Shown in pieces: positions 1 to 6,730 of a stretch of 7,606 nt of DNA. This DNA is from Pseudomonadales bacterium (lineage in GTDB: Bacteria > Pseudomonadota > Gammaproteobacteria > Pseudomonadales > DT-91). The stretch lies in NCBI GenBank assembly GCA_013215025.1, contig JABSRR010000119.1:1-7606 (forward strand), read 5' to 3'. The stretch's first letter is position 1. Each line of letters begins with the position of its first letter. The notes beneath the pieces were generated by a model, which was given only the letters and a program-made list of their open reading frames with translations, was not told the origin of the DNA and ran no database searches. Made by a program: the position numbers and the translations under genes.

Positions 1-270
1 GATGTTGAAAACTACATCGAGCAAAATTCAACACGCAGTGCCAAACTTGATCCGTTTTCAGTATGGTATGTTTCATCCATATTGATGATGGACCAGTGGA
101 CTACCACTTTTTATATTCAAAACGTGCTAAACGAGGAAGGGATTACAGCAACCTTCCCTGACAGCTATATGACCTCAGACAGTTCTCAGGGTTATAATGG
201 TACCGGTCAAAAAGACTTTATTATTAACCCCAGAACTATTGGTGTCGAGCTTACGTACTCGTTTGAGTAA
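1..270 (+). CDS. TonB-dependent receptor, C-terminal end (partial)
   Basis: The frame is open from the first base to a TAA at 268-270, giving 89 residues of a protein whose start lies upstream of the window. The residues alternate hydrophobic and polar as in beta-barrel strands. They include a strand-turn segment WTTTFYIQNVLNEEG, typical of the penultimate strands of TonB-dependent receptors (compare the common pattern 'v.lyv.NlfdeeG'), and a closing strand PRTIGVELTYSFE matching the usual 'PRTIGv...Y.F' ending. Such receptors sit in the outer membrane and take up siderophores, vitamins, glycans or peptides using TonB energy; the ligand cannot be told from this tail. The last residue is Glu after the aromatic Phe, whereas most outer-membrane barrels end on the aromatic residue itself. 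The next gene starts 20 nt downstream on the same strand with no terminator between, so the two are probably co-transcribed. Family assignment is fairly sure; specificity is unknown. Confidence 0.85.
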   Translation, partial: DVENYIEQNSTRSAKLDPFSVWYVSSILMMDQWTTTFYIQNVLNEEGITATFPDSYMTSDSSQGYNGTGQKDFIINPRTIGVELTYSFE

Positions 271-290
271 ATTTATCTGAGGCAGTAAAT

Positions 291-1874
291 ATGGCTACGG
301 CCAGTATCACAAGTTATCACAACTTGTATCGTCTTGCGCAGCAAGCAATGGCAAAGAACGATTTCAAACAGGCCATTGCCTGCTGTCGCGAGCTTAACCT
401 CAGCTACCCGCAGTTTCAAGCCGGCTGGCGTATTGCCTGTCATCTGCATCTGCAGTTGAAAAACCCTAAAGCGGCGCTGAAGGCAGTGGATCAGGTGCTT
501 AGCTTTGAGCAAGCACTGGTCAGCGATCGCTTGCGCAAAATCGATATTTTATTGCAGCTGGACCAGCGTGCAGCGGCGGTGCAATTATTGTTTGCCGTCA
601 CGGTTGATGATTGTGAGCTGCCAGAGGACATGGAATACTGTGGTCACTTAGCAGCAAAATTACAGCAGCATGAAAAAGCGCTCGCCTGTTTTCAGGCAGC
701 ATTGGTGGCCTCGCCTGAAAGCCTTGCGCTACATTATAATATCGGCGCGGAGTATCGTTTTTTAGGCGATCTGGCTGCGGCAGAAATCCATCTCAATATC
801 TACTTAAGTCATAATATAGACGATCACGAAGCGGTGGCGCTGCGCTCATCACTGCGCCGACAAAGCAGTGCCAATAATCATATTGAACTTTTAAAAAGTT
901 TACTGCCGGAAGTTAAGCAGCAGGCTAAAGCAATGCCCTATGTTCACTTTGCTTTAGCCAAAGAGTTGGCTGACATCGAAGATTATGCGCAGTCGTTTCA
1001 TTACTTGAAAAAAGGCAATGATTTACGCCGCGCCGGTATTCGCTATCAGCTGTCAGATGATATTGATAAACTTTTGGCTATTCGTAAGGTATTTAATGCC
1101 GATTTCTTTCAGCAGCCACATTTTGGCTGTGACGATGATGCGCCTATTTTTATTGTTGGCCTGCCGCGCACCGGCACTACTTTGCTCGAATCGATGCTGT
1201 CACAACATAGTCAAGTATATGCGGCCGGCGAGCTAAACCTGTTTGCCAAATCCATGCTGCAACAGCTTGATAGCATGTCAGCCGCTAAGCTGCCAAGCGG
1301 CATTGATATGATACGCGCCAGCGCCGATATCAATATGCAAGCGTTAGGGCAGCAGTATCTTGAAGCCTTGCGCGCACGTGAGTCTACTGCATCTCGGATT
1401 GTCGATAAACTTCCGTTTAATAGTCTATATATTGGTTTAATTAAGGCAGCGCTGCCTAATGCAAAAATTATAGCACTACGTCGTCAGCCAGAGGCCAGCT
1501 GTTACGCTATATATAAACAGCTGTTTCACAGTGCTTATCCTTTTTCATACGATTTGCAAGAACTGGCGCAATATATGGTGGCACACCATCAGTTAATGCA
1601 GCATTGGGATGACGTGCTGCCAGGAGCTATTTGCTATGTCGATTATGAGCAGCTGGTGAATGCGCCAGAAGCTGAATTAGCCCGTGTGCTTGATTACTGT
1701 CAGCTTAATTTTGAAGTTAGGTGCCTTGCCTTCCATCAGCGTCATGCGGTTACTACTGCCAGCGCCTCACAAATTAGGCAAGGCTTGTATGCCTCGTCAA
1801 TTGATGAGTGGCGCAAGGTGCGTAGCGGATTGAAACCTGCCTTAGATATTTTATCGCAGCAAGGCTTAATATAG
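291..1874 (+). CDS. TPR-containing sulfotransferase family protein
   Basis: This 527-residue protein lacks a signal peptide and is probably cytoplasmic. Residues about 8-180 are helical pairs with TPR-like spacing (clear at about 10-43, 111-144 and 145-178), normally a protein-binding surface. Residues about 285-527 form a PAPS-dependent sulfotransferase domain. The 5'-phosphosulfate loop is GLPRTGTT at 290-297. A conserved GE motif follows at 313-314, where tyrosylprotein sulfotransferases carry their catalytic Glu. The 3'-phosphate region is ALRRQPEASCYAIYKQLF from 395, and the C-terminal block TTASASQIRQGLYASS near 488-503 is typical of bacterial Sulfotransfer_3 proteins. The reaction would be sulfate transfer from PAPS to a hydroxyl or tyrosine; the acceptor is unknown, and the TPR part favours a protein or peptide acceptor only by inference. 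The ATG at 291 has a Shine-Dalgarno TGAGG at 278-282, eight nt upstream. It lies between a TonB-dependent receptor and an exported serine hydrolase, probably in one operon. Confidence 0.88.
   Translation: MATASITSYHNLYRLAQQAMAKNDFKQAIACCRELNLSYPQFQAGWRIACHLHLQLKNPKAALKAVDQVLSFEQALVSDRLRKIDILLQLDQRAAAVQLLFAVTVDDCELPEDMEYCGHLAAKLQQHEKALACFQAALVASPESLALHYNIGAEYRFLGDLAAAEIHLNIYLSHNIDDHEAVALRSSLRRQSSANNHIELLKSLLPEVKQQAKAMPYVHFALAKELADIEDYAQSFHYLKKGNDLRRAGIRYQLSDDIDKLLAIRKVFNADFFQQPHFGCDDDAPIFIVGLPRTGTTLLESMLSQHSQVYAAGELNLFAKSMLQQLDSMSAAKLPSGIDMIRASADINMQALGQQYLEALRARESTASRIVDKLPFNSLYIGLIKAALPNAKIIALRRQPEASCYAIYKQLFHSAYPFSYDLQELAQYMVAHHQLMQHWDDVLPGAICYVDYEQLVNAPEAELARVLDYCQLNFEVRCLAFHQRHAVTTASASQIRQGLYASSIDEWRKVRSGLKPALDILSQQGLI
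309..327. repeat. 7-bp inverted repeat at the 5' end of the sulfotransferase gene
   Basis: ACAAGTT (309-315), a five-base spacer and AACTTGT (321-327) form a perfect inverted repeat, starting 18 nt into the coding sequence. The same stretch carries a direct repeat of TATCACAA at 305-312 and 315-322. A hairpin here would be weak, with only two G-C pairs in the stem. It could affect translation initiation or mRNA stability, but it may equally be coincidence within codons 5-13. Confidence 0.3.
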
Positions 1875-1906
1875 TGTTTGATATAGAGCCTTTTGATTGC
1901 ATCGGT

Positions 1907-1912
1907 AAGGGG
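1907..1912 (+). promoter_or_regulatory. Ribosome-binding site fixing the hydrolase start
   Basis: AAGGGG lies seven nt before the ATG at 1920, a near-ideal Shine-Dalgarno. It decides against the in-frame TTG at 1893, which would add nine residues (MIASVRGKY) in front of an otherwise normal signal peptide and would place this ribosome-binding site inside the coding region. Confidence 0.75.
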
Positions 1913-1919
1913 TAAATAC

Positions 1920-3644
1920 ATGTCTGCAAATCGTTTGCACAGATATGCAAATATATTGCTAAGTTTATTATTGATTAGCTTTTTATATGTCACTCCAACA
2001 TATGCTAATGCTGCAAGCCAACCTTTTGCTATGCAAGCCTTCGCAATGCCGGCGCAGCCAAAGCTGAGTAGTTTTGATGCCAGTGGGCAATTGCAGTTGC
2101 TGAAAGAGCCGCAAGCAAAGGTAAAGCTTACAAAAGATACTAACAATATCAGTAAAGTTCGTCGATTTAAGCTGTTTCAATTACCACGTTTTGAAGCCGA
2201 CTTTTTACAACAGGGATTTGATTTCTTGCCGCTTAATGGTGAGCTGCAAATCAGCGATCACCCTTTTTGGAATCTGCTATTGTCGAAAGGTAAGATCTGG
2301 TTTGTGTCAGCAACGCAAAGTCAGGTTGTGATACCAATTTCTTTGCAAGAAAAGGCGGCAAATTGCACACATAATGGCGTGCTAAGCTTTATTATTTCAG
2401 ACCGTGGTCAAGTGTCAAAAATGGCATTTCAGTTTGCTGGGCAAACCTGTGCCTACCTGCAGTTTCAACTTTGGGGTATGGCAGATATTGCCTATCAACT
2501 GAAGCCGTCTGCTGGACTAGCTCTGGCTGAGCTCAAGACTTTTACTAATCAACATCAACTTGAGCAGCAATCGCATTTGCCACTGTTGCCTTACTCGCAA
2601 TTGCAACTAGACTACCCGGCGCTCAGCCAGCAGCCGTTTGATCCAAGCCAGTTGATGCCGGCCGAGGCGTTAAGCGTTTATGGCGTAATCATCGATGGCA
2701 AACATTACCGTGGTGGCTGTGACACACCGCTAGGTTCAATGCCGTTATGCGATAGCTTATTGCTGCCATCATTTTCCCTGGCAAAGTCGATGATGGCAGG
2801 TGTGGCTTTGATGGCTTTAGAGAAACGCTATCCCGGCGCTAGGCAAGCGCTCATTCAGGACTATGTGCCAGCTTGCAAGTCTGCAGATTGGCAAGGTGTG
2901 ACGTTTGAACATGCCTTGGACATGGCTACCGGGCATTATCAGTCGGCGACATTCGATAAAGACGAAGCCTCCAGTAAAATGCTTAGGCAGTTCTTTTTGA
3001 AAACCAGCCACAAAGACCGCATTGATTTTGCCTGCAAGGGCTTTAAAGCGCGTTCAGCTGCTGGCGAGCTTTTTGTATACCATACAAGTGACACCTATTT
3101 ATTAGGCGCTGCGATGCAGGCATTTTTGCAACAAAAACAGGGTGCAGCCGTTGATCTTTATCGTGATCTGGTGGCACCAATTTGGCAGCAGCTAAATCTG
3201 AGTCAGGCAGTAAACTCCTCAGTGCGAACCTTAGATGCAGCTAGTCAGCCTTTCAGTGGCTACGGCATGATGTTTAGCAGTGCTGATTTAGCGAAAATGT
3301 TATATGCGCTAGCTGACCCTGAAAGTGGGGTGGTCAAGCAACTAGATCCAGCCATGTATCAAGAATCGATGCAGCAGCAGCCGTCTCAGCGAGGGCTTGC
3401 AACATATGATCAGAATACCTTTTATCAAAACGGCTTTTGGGCATTAAATTTAACCGCTCGGGGCTTATCTTGTCAGCAAGCCGTTTGGTTGCCGTTTATG
3501 AGTGGCTACGGCGGCTTGACGGCGGTATTTTTACCTAATCAAACTATCTACTACCACATCAGTGATGGCTATGTGCAGAAATGGGCAGAAGCGGCACTTT
3601 GGCTAAATAAGATACGGCCGCTATGCGGCGATGCAGCAAGCTAA
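1920..3644 (+). CDS. Exported serine hydrolase, beta-lactamase/PBP fold
   Basis: The protein has 574 residues from the ATG at 1920. Residues 1 to about 29-31 are a signal peptide: basic start (NRLHR), hydrophobic core (ILLSLLLISFLYV) and an AxA-like end (TYANA). This implies periplasmic or envelope location. About 220 residues of N-terminal domain follow, then the serine hydrolase domain. SLAK at 286-289 is the SxxK motif giving the nucleophile Ser286 and base Lys289. VYHTSDTYLLG around 386-396 stands where class C enzymes have YxN, and SGYGG at 528-532 stands where they have KTG or HxG. The altered second and third motifs argue against a true antibiotic-degrading beta-lactamase; an esterase or peptidase is more likely, substrate unknown. 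Eight cysteines (149, 177, 267, 277, 319, 372, 518, 569) could form disulfides after export. It starts 45 nt after the sulfotransferase gene, on the same strand, with no visible terminator between, so it probably belongs to the receptor-sulfotransferase operon. Fold assignment is confident; function is not. Confidence 0.82.
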   Translation: MSANRLHRYANILLSLLLISFLYVTPTYANAASQPFAMQAFAMPAQPKLSSFDASGQLQLLKEPQAKVKLTKDTNNISKVRRFKLFQLPRFEADFLQQGFDFLPLNGELQISDHPFWNLLLSKGKIWFVSATQSQVVIPISLQEKAANCTHNGVLSFIISDRGQVSKMAFQFAGQTCAYLQFQLWGMADIAYQLKPSAGLALAELKTFTNQHQLEQQSHLPLLPYSQLQLDYPALSQQPFDPSQLMPAEALSVYGVIIDGKHYRGGCDTPLGSMPLCDSLLLPSFSLAKSMMAGVALMALEKRYPGARQALIQDYVPACKSADWQGVTFEHALDMATGHYQSATFDKDEASSKMLRQFFLKTSHKDRIDFACKGFKARSAAGELFVYHTSDTYLLGAAMQAFLQQKQGAAVDLYRDLVAPIWQQLNLSQAVNSSVRTLDAASQPFSGYGMMFSSADLAKMLYALADPESGVVKQLDPAMYQESMQQQPSQRGLATYDQNTFYQNGFWALNLTARGLSCQQAVWLPFMSGYGGLTAVFLPNQTIYYHISDGYVQKWAEAALWLNKIRPLCGDAAS

Positions 3645-3731
3645 ATCGAATGCCTGCTGTGTCGGCTTAGTTCTGTATCTGTTGTTCTATATATTGTTAA
3701 TATAATGGTTTTTGTAATCTGGATTAAAATC

Positions 3732-3753
3732 GCTGGCCGAGGCCAGCTTTGTT
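3732..3753. terminator. Probable bidirectional rho-independent terminator
   Basis: GCTGGC (3732-3737), a CGAG loop and GCCAGC (3742-3747) form a perfect six-pair GC-rich stem. On the + strand it is followed by TTTGTT, serving the hydrolase operon that ends 87 nt upstream. On the - strand it is followed by GATTTTAAT, serving the aminotransferase gene whose stop codon adjoins the stem. The T tracts are short and interrupted, so efficiency may be moderate. Its place between two convergent genes supports the role. Confidence 0.7.
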
Positions 3754-5110
3754 AACTCGCTTGTTTAAGCCACTGCTGTTGATGCGCATAGTCTAGACAG
3801 TTATCTAACACCGTACTTAAAATCTCTATCATTTCATCAATCTGTGCGCTATTAATAATGAGCGGTGGGCATAGCGCTAAACTATTGCCGGCTACTGGTC
3901 TAACAATCAAACCCAAGTGTTGACATTGCTGAGCGGCATAAGCGCCCATTGATCCGCCGTCAAAACTTAATTTGGCCTCTTTATTCGCCACCAGCTCAAT
4001 TGCCGCAAGTAGGCCTTTGCCTCGAATGTCACCGACTAAGGGGTGGTCGGCGAAGCGCTGAAGCTGTTGCTGCAGATAATCGCCATTCATGCGAGCCTGT
4101 TCATATACGCCATCACGTTCACATATGTCCAATACCTTTAGCGCAATCGCACAGCCCACAGGGTGACCAGAGTAAGTATAGCCATGTCCAAATACGCCAA
4201 CTTGCTGACTCTGTTGAATAAAGGCCTGATACATATCACCGTCGATAACCGCAGCGCTTAGAGGAAAATACGCAGATGTTAGCTGTTTAGCAAAACTCAT
4301 CATCGCAGGATTTTCGATACCCATACTGCTGCAGCCAAATATCTCGCCAGTGCGACCAAAGCCTGTGATCACTTCATCAGCCCAGAATAATATATCGTAA
4401 TGAGCTAGTAAGGCCTGCAGTTTTTGATAATAACCAGCTGGAGGCACTATCACACCACTTGCACCGGTAATTGGCTCAGCGATAAATGCAGCAATAGTGT
4501 CAGGTCCTTCACGAATAATTTGCTGCTCTAACTGGGCTATAATGCGGTCGACAAACTGAGCTTCAGTTTCGCCGTTGAGGCCGCCATGATAATAATGAGG
4601 GTGAGCAGTTCTGAGCGCGCCTATGGCGTCCAATGGTGCGTCAAAATAGTCTAAGTTGGCAGGTAAGCTGGTAAGACAGCCGGCGGCAACCGTAACCCCA
4701 TGATAAGCGCGTTCGCGACTTATGATTTTCCGTTTTTCAGGTTTACCAATCGCGTTAAAATAATAACGCAATAGCTTAATCTGGGTGTCGTTTGCATCAG
4801 AACCTGAGTTGCCAAAAAATACTTTGGCATTATTAACAGGCACCATGCTCGAGAGACGGTTAGCAAGATCAATGCCTGGCTGATGGCTTTTGCCACCAAA
4901 CATATGGCTATAGGTAAGTTTTTGCATTTGTTGCTGTGTTGTGTCAATTAACTCTGCATTGCCATAACCGAGTGAGGTGCACCAGAGTCCCGACATGCCT
5001 TCCAGGTATCGCTTGCCAGACTGATCGTACACATAAATACCCTCGCCACGATCAATAACTAAAGTCTCGGTATTGGCTAGGTTAGTGGTTGGGTAAATAA
5101 CATGATTCAT
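3752..5110 (-). CDS. Class III omega-amino acid/GABA:pyruvate-type aminotransferase
   Basis: A PLP-dependent class III aminotransferase of 452 residues, full length for the family. Numbered from the ATG at 5110, it shows GNSGSDAN (100-107) binding the PLP phosphate, YHG (136-138) stacking on the cofactor, ADEVITGFGRTG with PLP-nitrogen Asp245, Schiff-base Lys275 in SFAKQLTSAYFP, and GYTYSGHP with Thr312. SGLW (Trp43) and LIVRP (Arg404) match the substrate-pocket Trp and flexible Arg of the Vibrio fluvialis omega-transaminase type, pointing to pyruvate as amino acceptor rather than the 2-oxoglutarate used by GabT. It would turn GABA, or possibly putrescine or beta-alanine, into the semialdehyde plus alanine. 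The upstream gabD product would oxidise succinate semialdehyde, so GABA is the most economical guess. An ATG six nt further upstream (5116) abuts the ribosome-binding site and is less likely. It lies nine nt after gabD, so co-transcription is near certain. Confidence 0.88.
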   Translation of the reverse strand: MNHVIYPTTNLANTETLVIDRGEGIYVYDQSGKRYLEGMSGLWCTSLGYGNAELIDTTQQQMQKLTYSHMFGGKSHQPGIDLANRLSSMVPVNNAKVFFGNSGSDANDTQIKLLRYYFNAIGKPEKRKIISRERAYHGVTVAAGCLTSLPANLDYFDAPLDAIGALRTAHPHYYHGGLNGETEAQFVDRIIAQLEQQIIREGPDTIAAFIAEPITGASGVIVPPAGYYQKLQALLAHYDILFWADEVITGFGRTGEIFGCSSMGIENPAMMSFAKQLTSAYFPLSAAVIDGDMYQAFIQQSQQVGVFGHGYTYSGHPVGCAIALKVLDICERDGVYEQARMNGDYLQQQLQRFADHPLVGDIRGKGLLAAIELVANKEAKLSFDGGSMGAYAAQQCQHLGLIVRPVAGNSLALCPPLIINSAQIDEMIEILSTVLDNCLDYAHQQQWLKQAS

Positions 5111-5116
5111 AATCAT

Positions 5117-5121
5117 CCCCT
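5117..5121 (-). promoter_or_regulatory. Ribosome-binding site overlapping the gabD stop codon
   Basis: On the - strand AGGGG uses the last two bases of the gabD TAG stop (5122-5120) plus the next three bases. It lies six nt before the ATG at 5110 and touches the alternative ATG at 5116, so it selects 5110 as the aminotransferase start. The overlap suggests translational coupling: ribosomes ending gabD would be placed to restart on the aminotransferase. Confidence 0.65.
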
Positions 5122-6574
5122 ATACTATGCCGCCATAGCAGCGGTATTTTATTTCTAGATAATCGTCCAGACCATATTTTGAGCCTTCACGACCATTGCC
5201 CGAGGCTTTCATGCCACCAAAAGGCGCTACCTCGGTTGATACAGCGCTTTCGTTGATGCCAACGATGCCAAAATCTAAAGCATCGGCAACTCGCCAGCTT
5301 GCATTGATATTTTGTGTATAAAAGTAAGCAGCCAATCCATATTCGGTATTGTTTGCCATCTGAATTGCTTCAGCTTCCTCGTCAAAGGTTGCGAGTGTCA
5401 CAACCGGGCCAAAAATTTCTTGCTGAAAAATCGCCATATCGCTACTTATATTGCTGAGCACGATTGGTTCGATGAAAGCAGAACCTTTGCCACTGTCTGG
5501 GTCGCCCGCAATTAATTGAGCCCCATCTTGCAGGGCTTGCTGCACCAGTGCGCGCACATGGTCAGCTGCAGCCTGATCAATCAGTGGGCCAATTTGCGTA
5601 TTCGCGAGCTGCCCGTCACCAACCTGCAATAAAGCCATTTTTTCTGCTAAAGCTTTTGCAAAAGCTGGTGCAATTGATTCAGCAATAATGAATCGGTTAG
5701 CACAAACACAGGTTTGTCCGGCATTGCGAAATTTCGCCAGCATCGCACCGTCTACTGCTGCATCGAGATCGGCATCAGCGAAAACGATAAACGGTGCGTT
5801 GCCGCCTAATTCCATCGAAGTGCGTTTTACGGTACTGGCGCAGTCGGCAATTAGCCGTTTGCCGACCGCGGTTGAGCCAGTAAAGGTCAGTTTACGAATC
5901 GCTGGATGCTGGGTGAAAACCTGGCCAATGCCCTGCGTATCGCCAGCCACAATATTGATCACGCCAGCTGGGATGCCAGCGCGAAGGCTCAGCTCCGCCA
6001 GCGCCAAGGCAGATAGTGGCGTTTGATTGGCTGGCTTACAGACCACGGTGCAGCCGGCTGCCAAGGCAGGCGCTATTTTGCGACCCAGCATGGCGGACGG
6101 GAAATTCCATGGCGTAATGCAGGCCACAACGCCGATGCCTTGTTTGGTCACAACAATGCGTTTATCGCGACTTGGTGCAGGTATGGTGTCGCCGTAAACT
6201 CGCTTCGCTTCTTCAGCAAACCACTGAAAATAACTGGCGCTGTAGCGAATCTCAGTGCGTGCTTCAGCTAACGGTTTACCTTGTTCAAGCGTTAATATGC
6301 GCGCTAAATCATCTTCATGCTCGGCCATTAATTCAGCCATCCGCTGAAGGCAGCCGGCGCGCTCCTGCGCCGTTGTGCCTGCCCAGTGTGGCAGTGCTTT
6401 GTCTGCCGATAATACCGCATACTCAGCTTCGGCTTGCCGGCAATAGTCTACTTCGATCAGCGCTTGCTGATTGGCAGGATTGTATACCGTTAATGTTTGT
6501 GTTGAAGCGGTCGAATGCCACTTGCCGTTGATAAACGGTTTGCTTTTTAGCAGGCTTGGGTCTAATAATTGCAT
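5120..6574 (-). CDS. gabD: Succinate-semialdehyde dehydrogenase (NAD(P)+)
   Basis: An aldehyde dehydrogenase of 484 residues, against about 482 for E. coli GabD, which it resembles closely from end to end. It oxidises succinate semialdehyde to succinate in the cytoplasm, the last step of GABA breakdown. Shared blocks include TLEQGKPLAEA (95-105), ITPWNFPSAM with Asn157, the Rossmann segment FTGSTAVG (231-238), general base Glu255 in MELGGNAPFIVF, nucleophile Cys289 in KFRNAGQTCVCANR, EIFGP (386-390) and the tail GREGSKYGLDDYLEIKY. Cys291, two residues after the nucleophile, is also present in GabD and human SSADH. The cofactor-side motif is KPANQTP (180-186), where E. coli has KPASQTP, so the NAD/NADP preference is open. 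The start is the ATG at 6574: its N-terminus aligns with E. coli GabD without a gap and a GTGAGA lies upstream. The ATG at 6601 adds nine residues and lacks a ribosome-binding site. First gene of an operon with the aminotransferase, divergent from a LysR regulator. Confidence 0.93.
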   Translation of the reverse strand: MQLLDPSLLKSKPFINGKWHSTASTQTLTVYNPANQQALIEVDYCRQAEAEYAVLSADKALPHWAGTTAQERAGCLQRMAELMAEHEDDLARILTLEQGKPLAEARTEIRYSASYFQWFAEEAKRVYGDTIPAPSRDKRIVVTKQGIGVVACITPWNFPSAMLGRKIAPALAAGCTVVCKPANQTPLSALALAELSLRAGIPAGVINIVAGDTQGIGQVFTQHPAIRKLTFTGSTAVGKRLIADCASTVKRTSMELGGNAPFIVFADADLDAAVDGAMLAKFRNAGQTCVCANRFIIAESIAPAFAKALAEKMALLQVGDGQLANTQIGPLIDQAAADHVRALVQQALQDGAQLIAGDPDSGKGSAFIEPIVLSNISSDMAIFQQEIFGPVVTLATFDEEAEAIQMANNTEYGLAAYFYTQNINASWRVADALDFGIVGINESAVSTEVAPFGGMKASGNGREGSKYGLDDYLEIKYRCYGGIV

Positions 6575-6649
6575 AATAAATCTCACAGCAGGGAATGACA
6601 TCAGTGTAGCGGCTGGCGTGACAAATCCTATCGATTAATCATCACGCCC

Positions 6650-6670
6650 GTGGTGAGTTTTTTTAACCAC
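6650..6670. promoter_or_regulatory. Candidate LysR-type operator (T-N11-A dyad)
   Basis: GTGGT (6650-6654) and ACCAC (6666-6670) are perfect inverted halves separated by 11 bases, seven of them consecutive T. This is the T-N11-A architecture of LysR-type binding sites. It sits 75 nt before the gabD ATG and 60 nt before the lysR ATG, within the divergent 156-nt intergenic region, where such regulators usually bind to control both themselves and the target operon. No convincing -35/-10 pair is visible for either gene, as is common for activator-dependent promoters. A five-base dyad at exactly this spacing would arise by chance in about one of eight regions this size, so the call is tentative. 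Confidence 0.45.
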
Positions 6671-6730
6671 GATTCATCCGCTGAGATACACCGTTGCGTA
6701 GCTATGACATTGCTATAGAAGACGCTGCTT

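Noticed and set aside
1742..2146. 134-codon open frame on the - strand spanning the sulfotransferase end and hydrolase start
   Set aside because: It overlaps two well-supported + strand genes and its Cys- and Lys-rich product resembles no family I know. Shadow frame.
3690..3704. AT-rich inverted repeat TATATT-GTT-AATATA
   Set aside because: A perfect but AT-only stem with a three-base loop and no T tract. Likely compositional; the GC-rich hairpin at 3732 is the better terminator.
5688..6531. Several open frames on the + strand opposite gabD
   Set aside because: gabD is unmistakable on the - strand over this whole stretch. These frames are by-products of its codon usage.
6575..6601. Nine-residue N-terminal extension of GabD from the ATG at 6601
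   Set aside because: No Shine-Dalgarno before 6601, and the E. coli GabD N-terminus aligns from the ATG at 6574.
6694..6722. Possible lysR promoter, TTGCGT and TATAGA
   Set aside because: The two hexamers are only 14 nt apart, too close for a standard sigma-70 promoter, and TATAGA lies almost on the ribosome-binding site.
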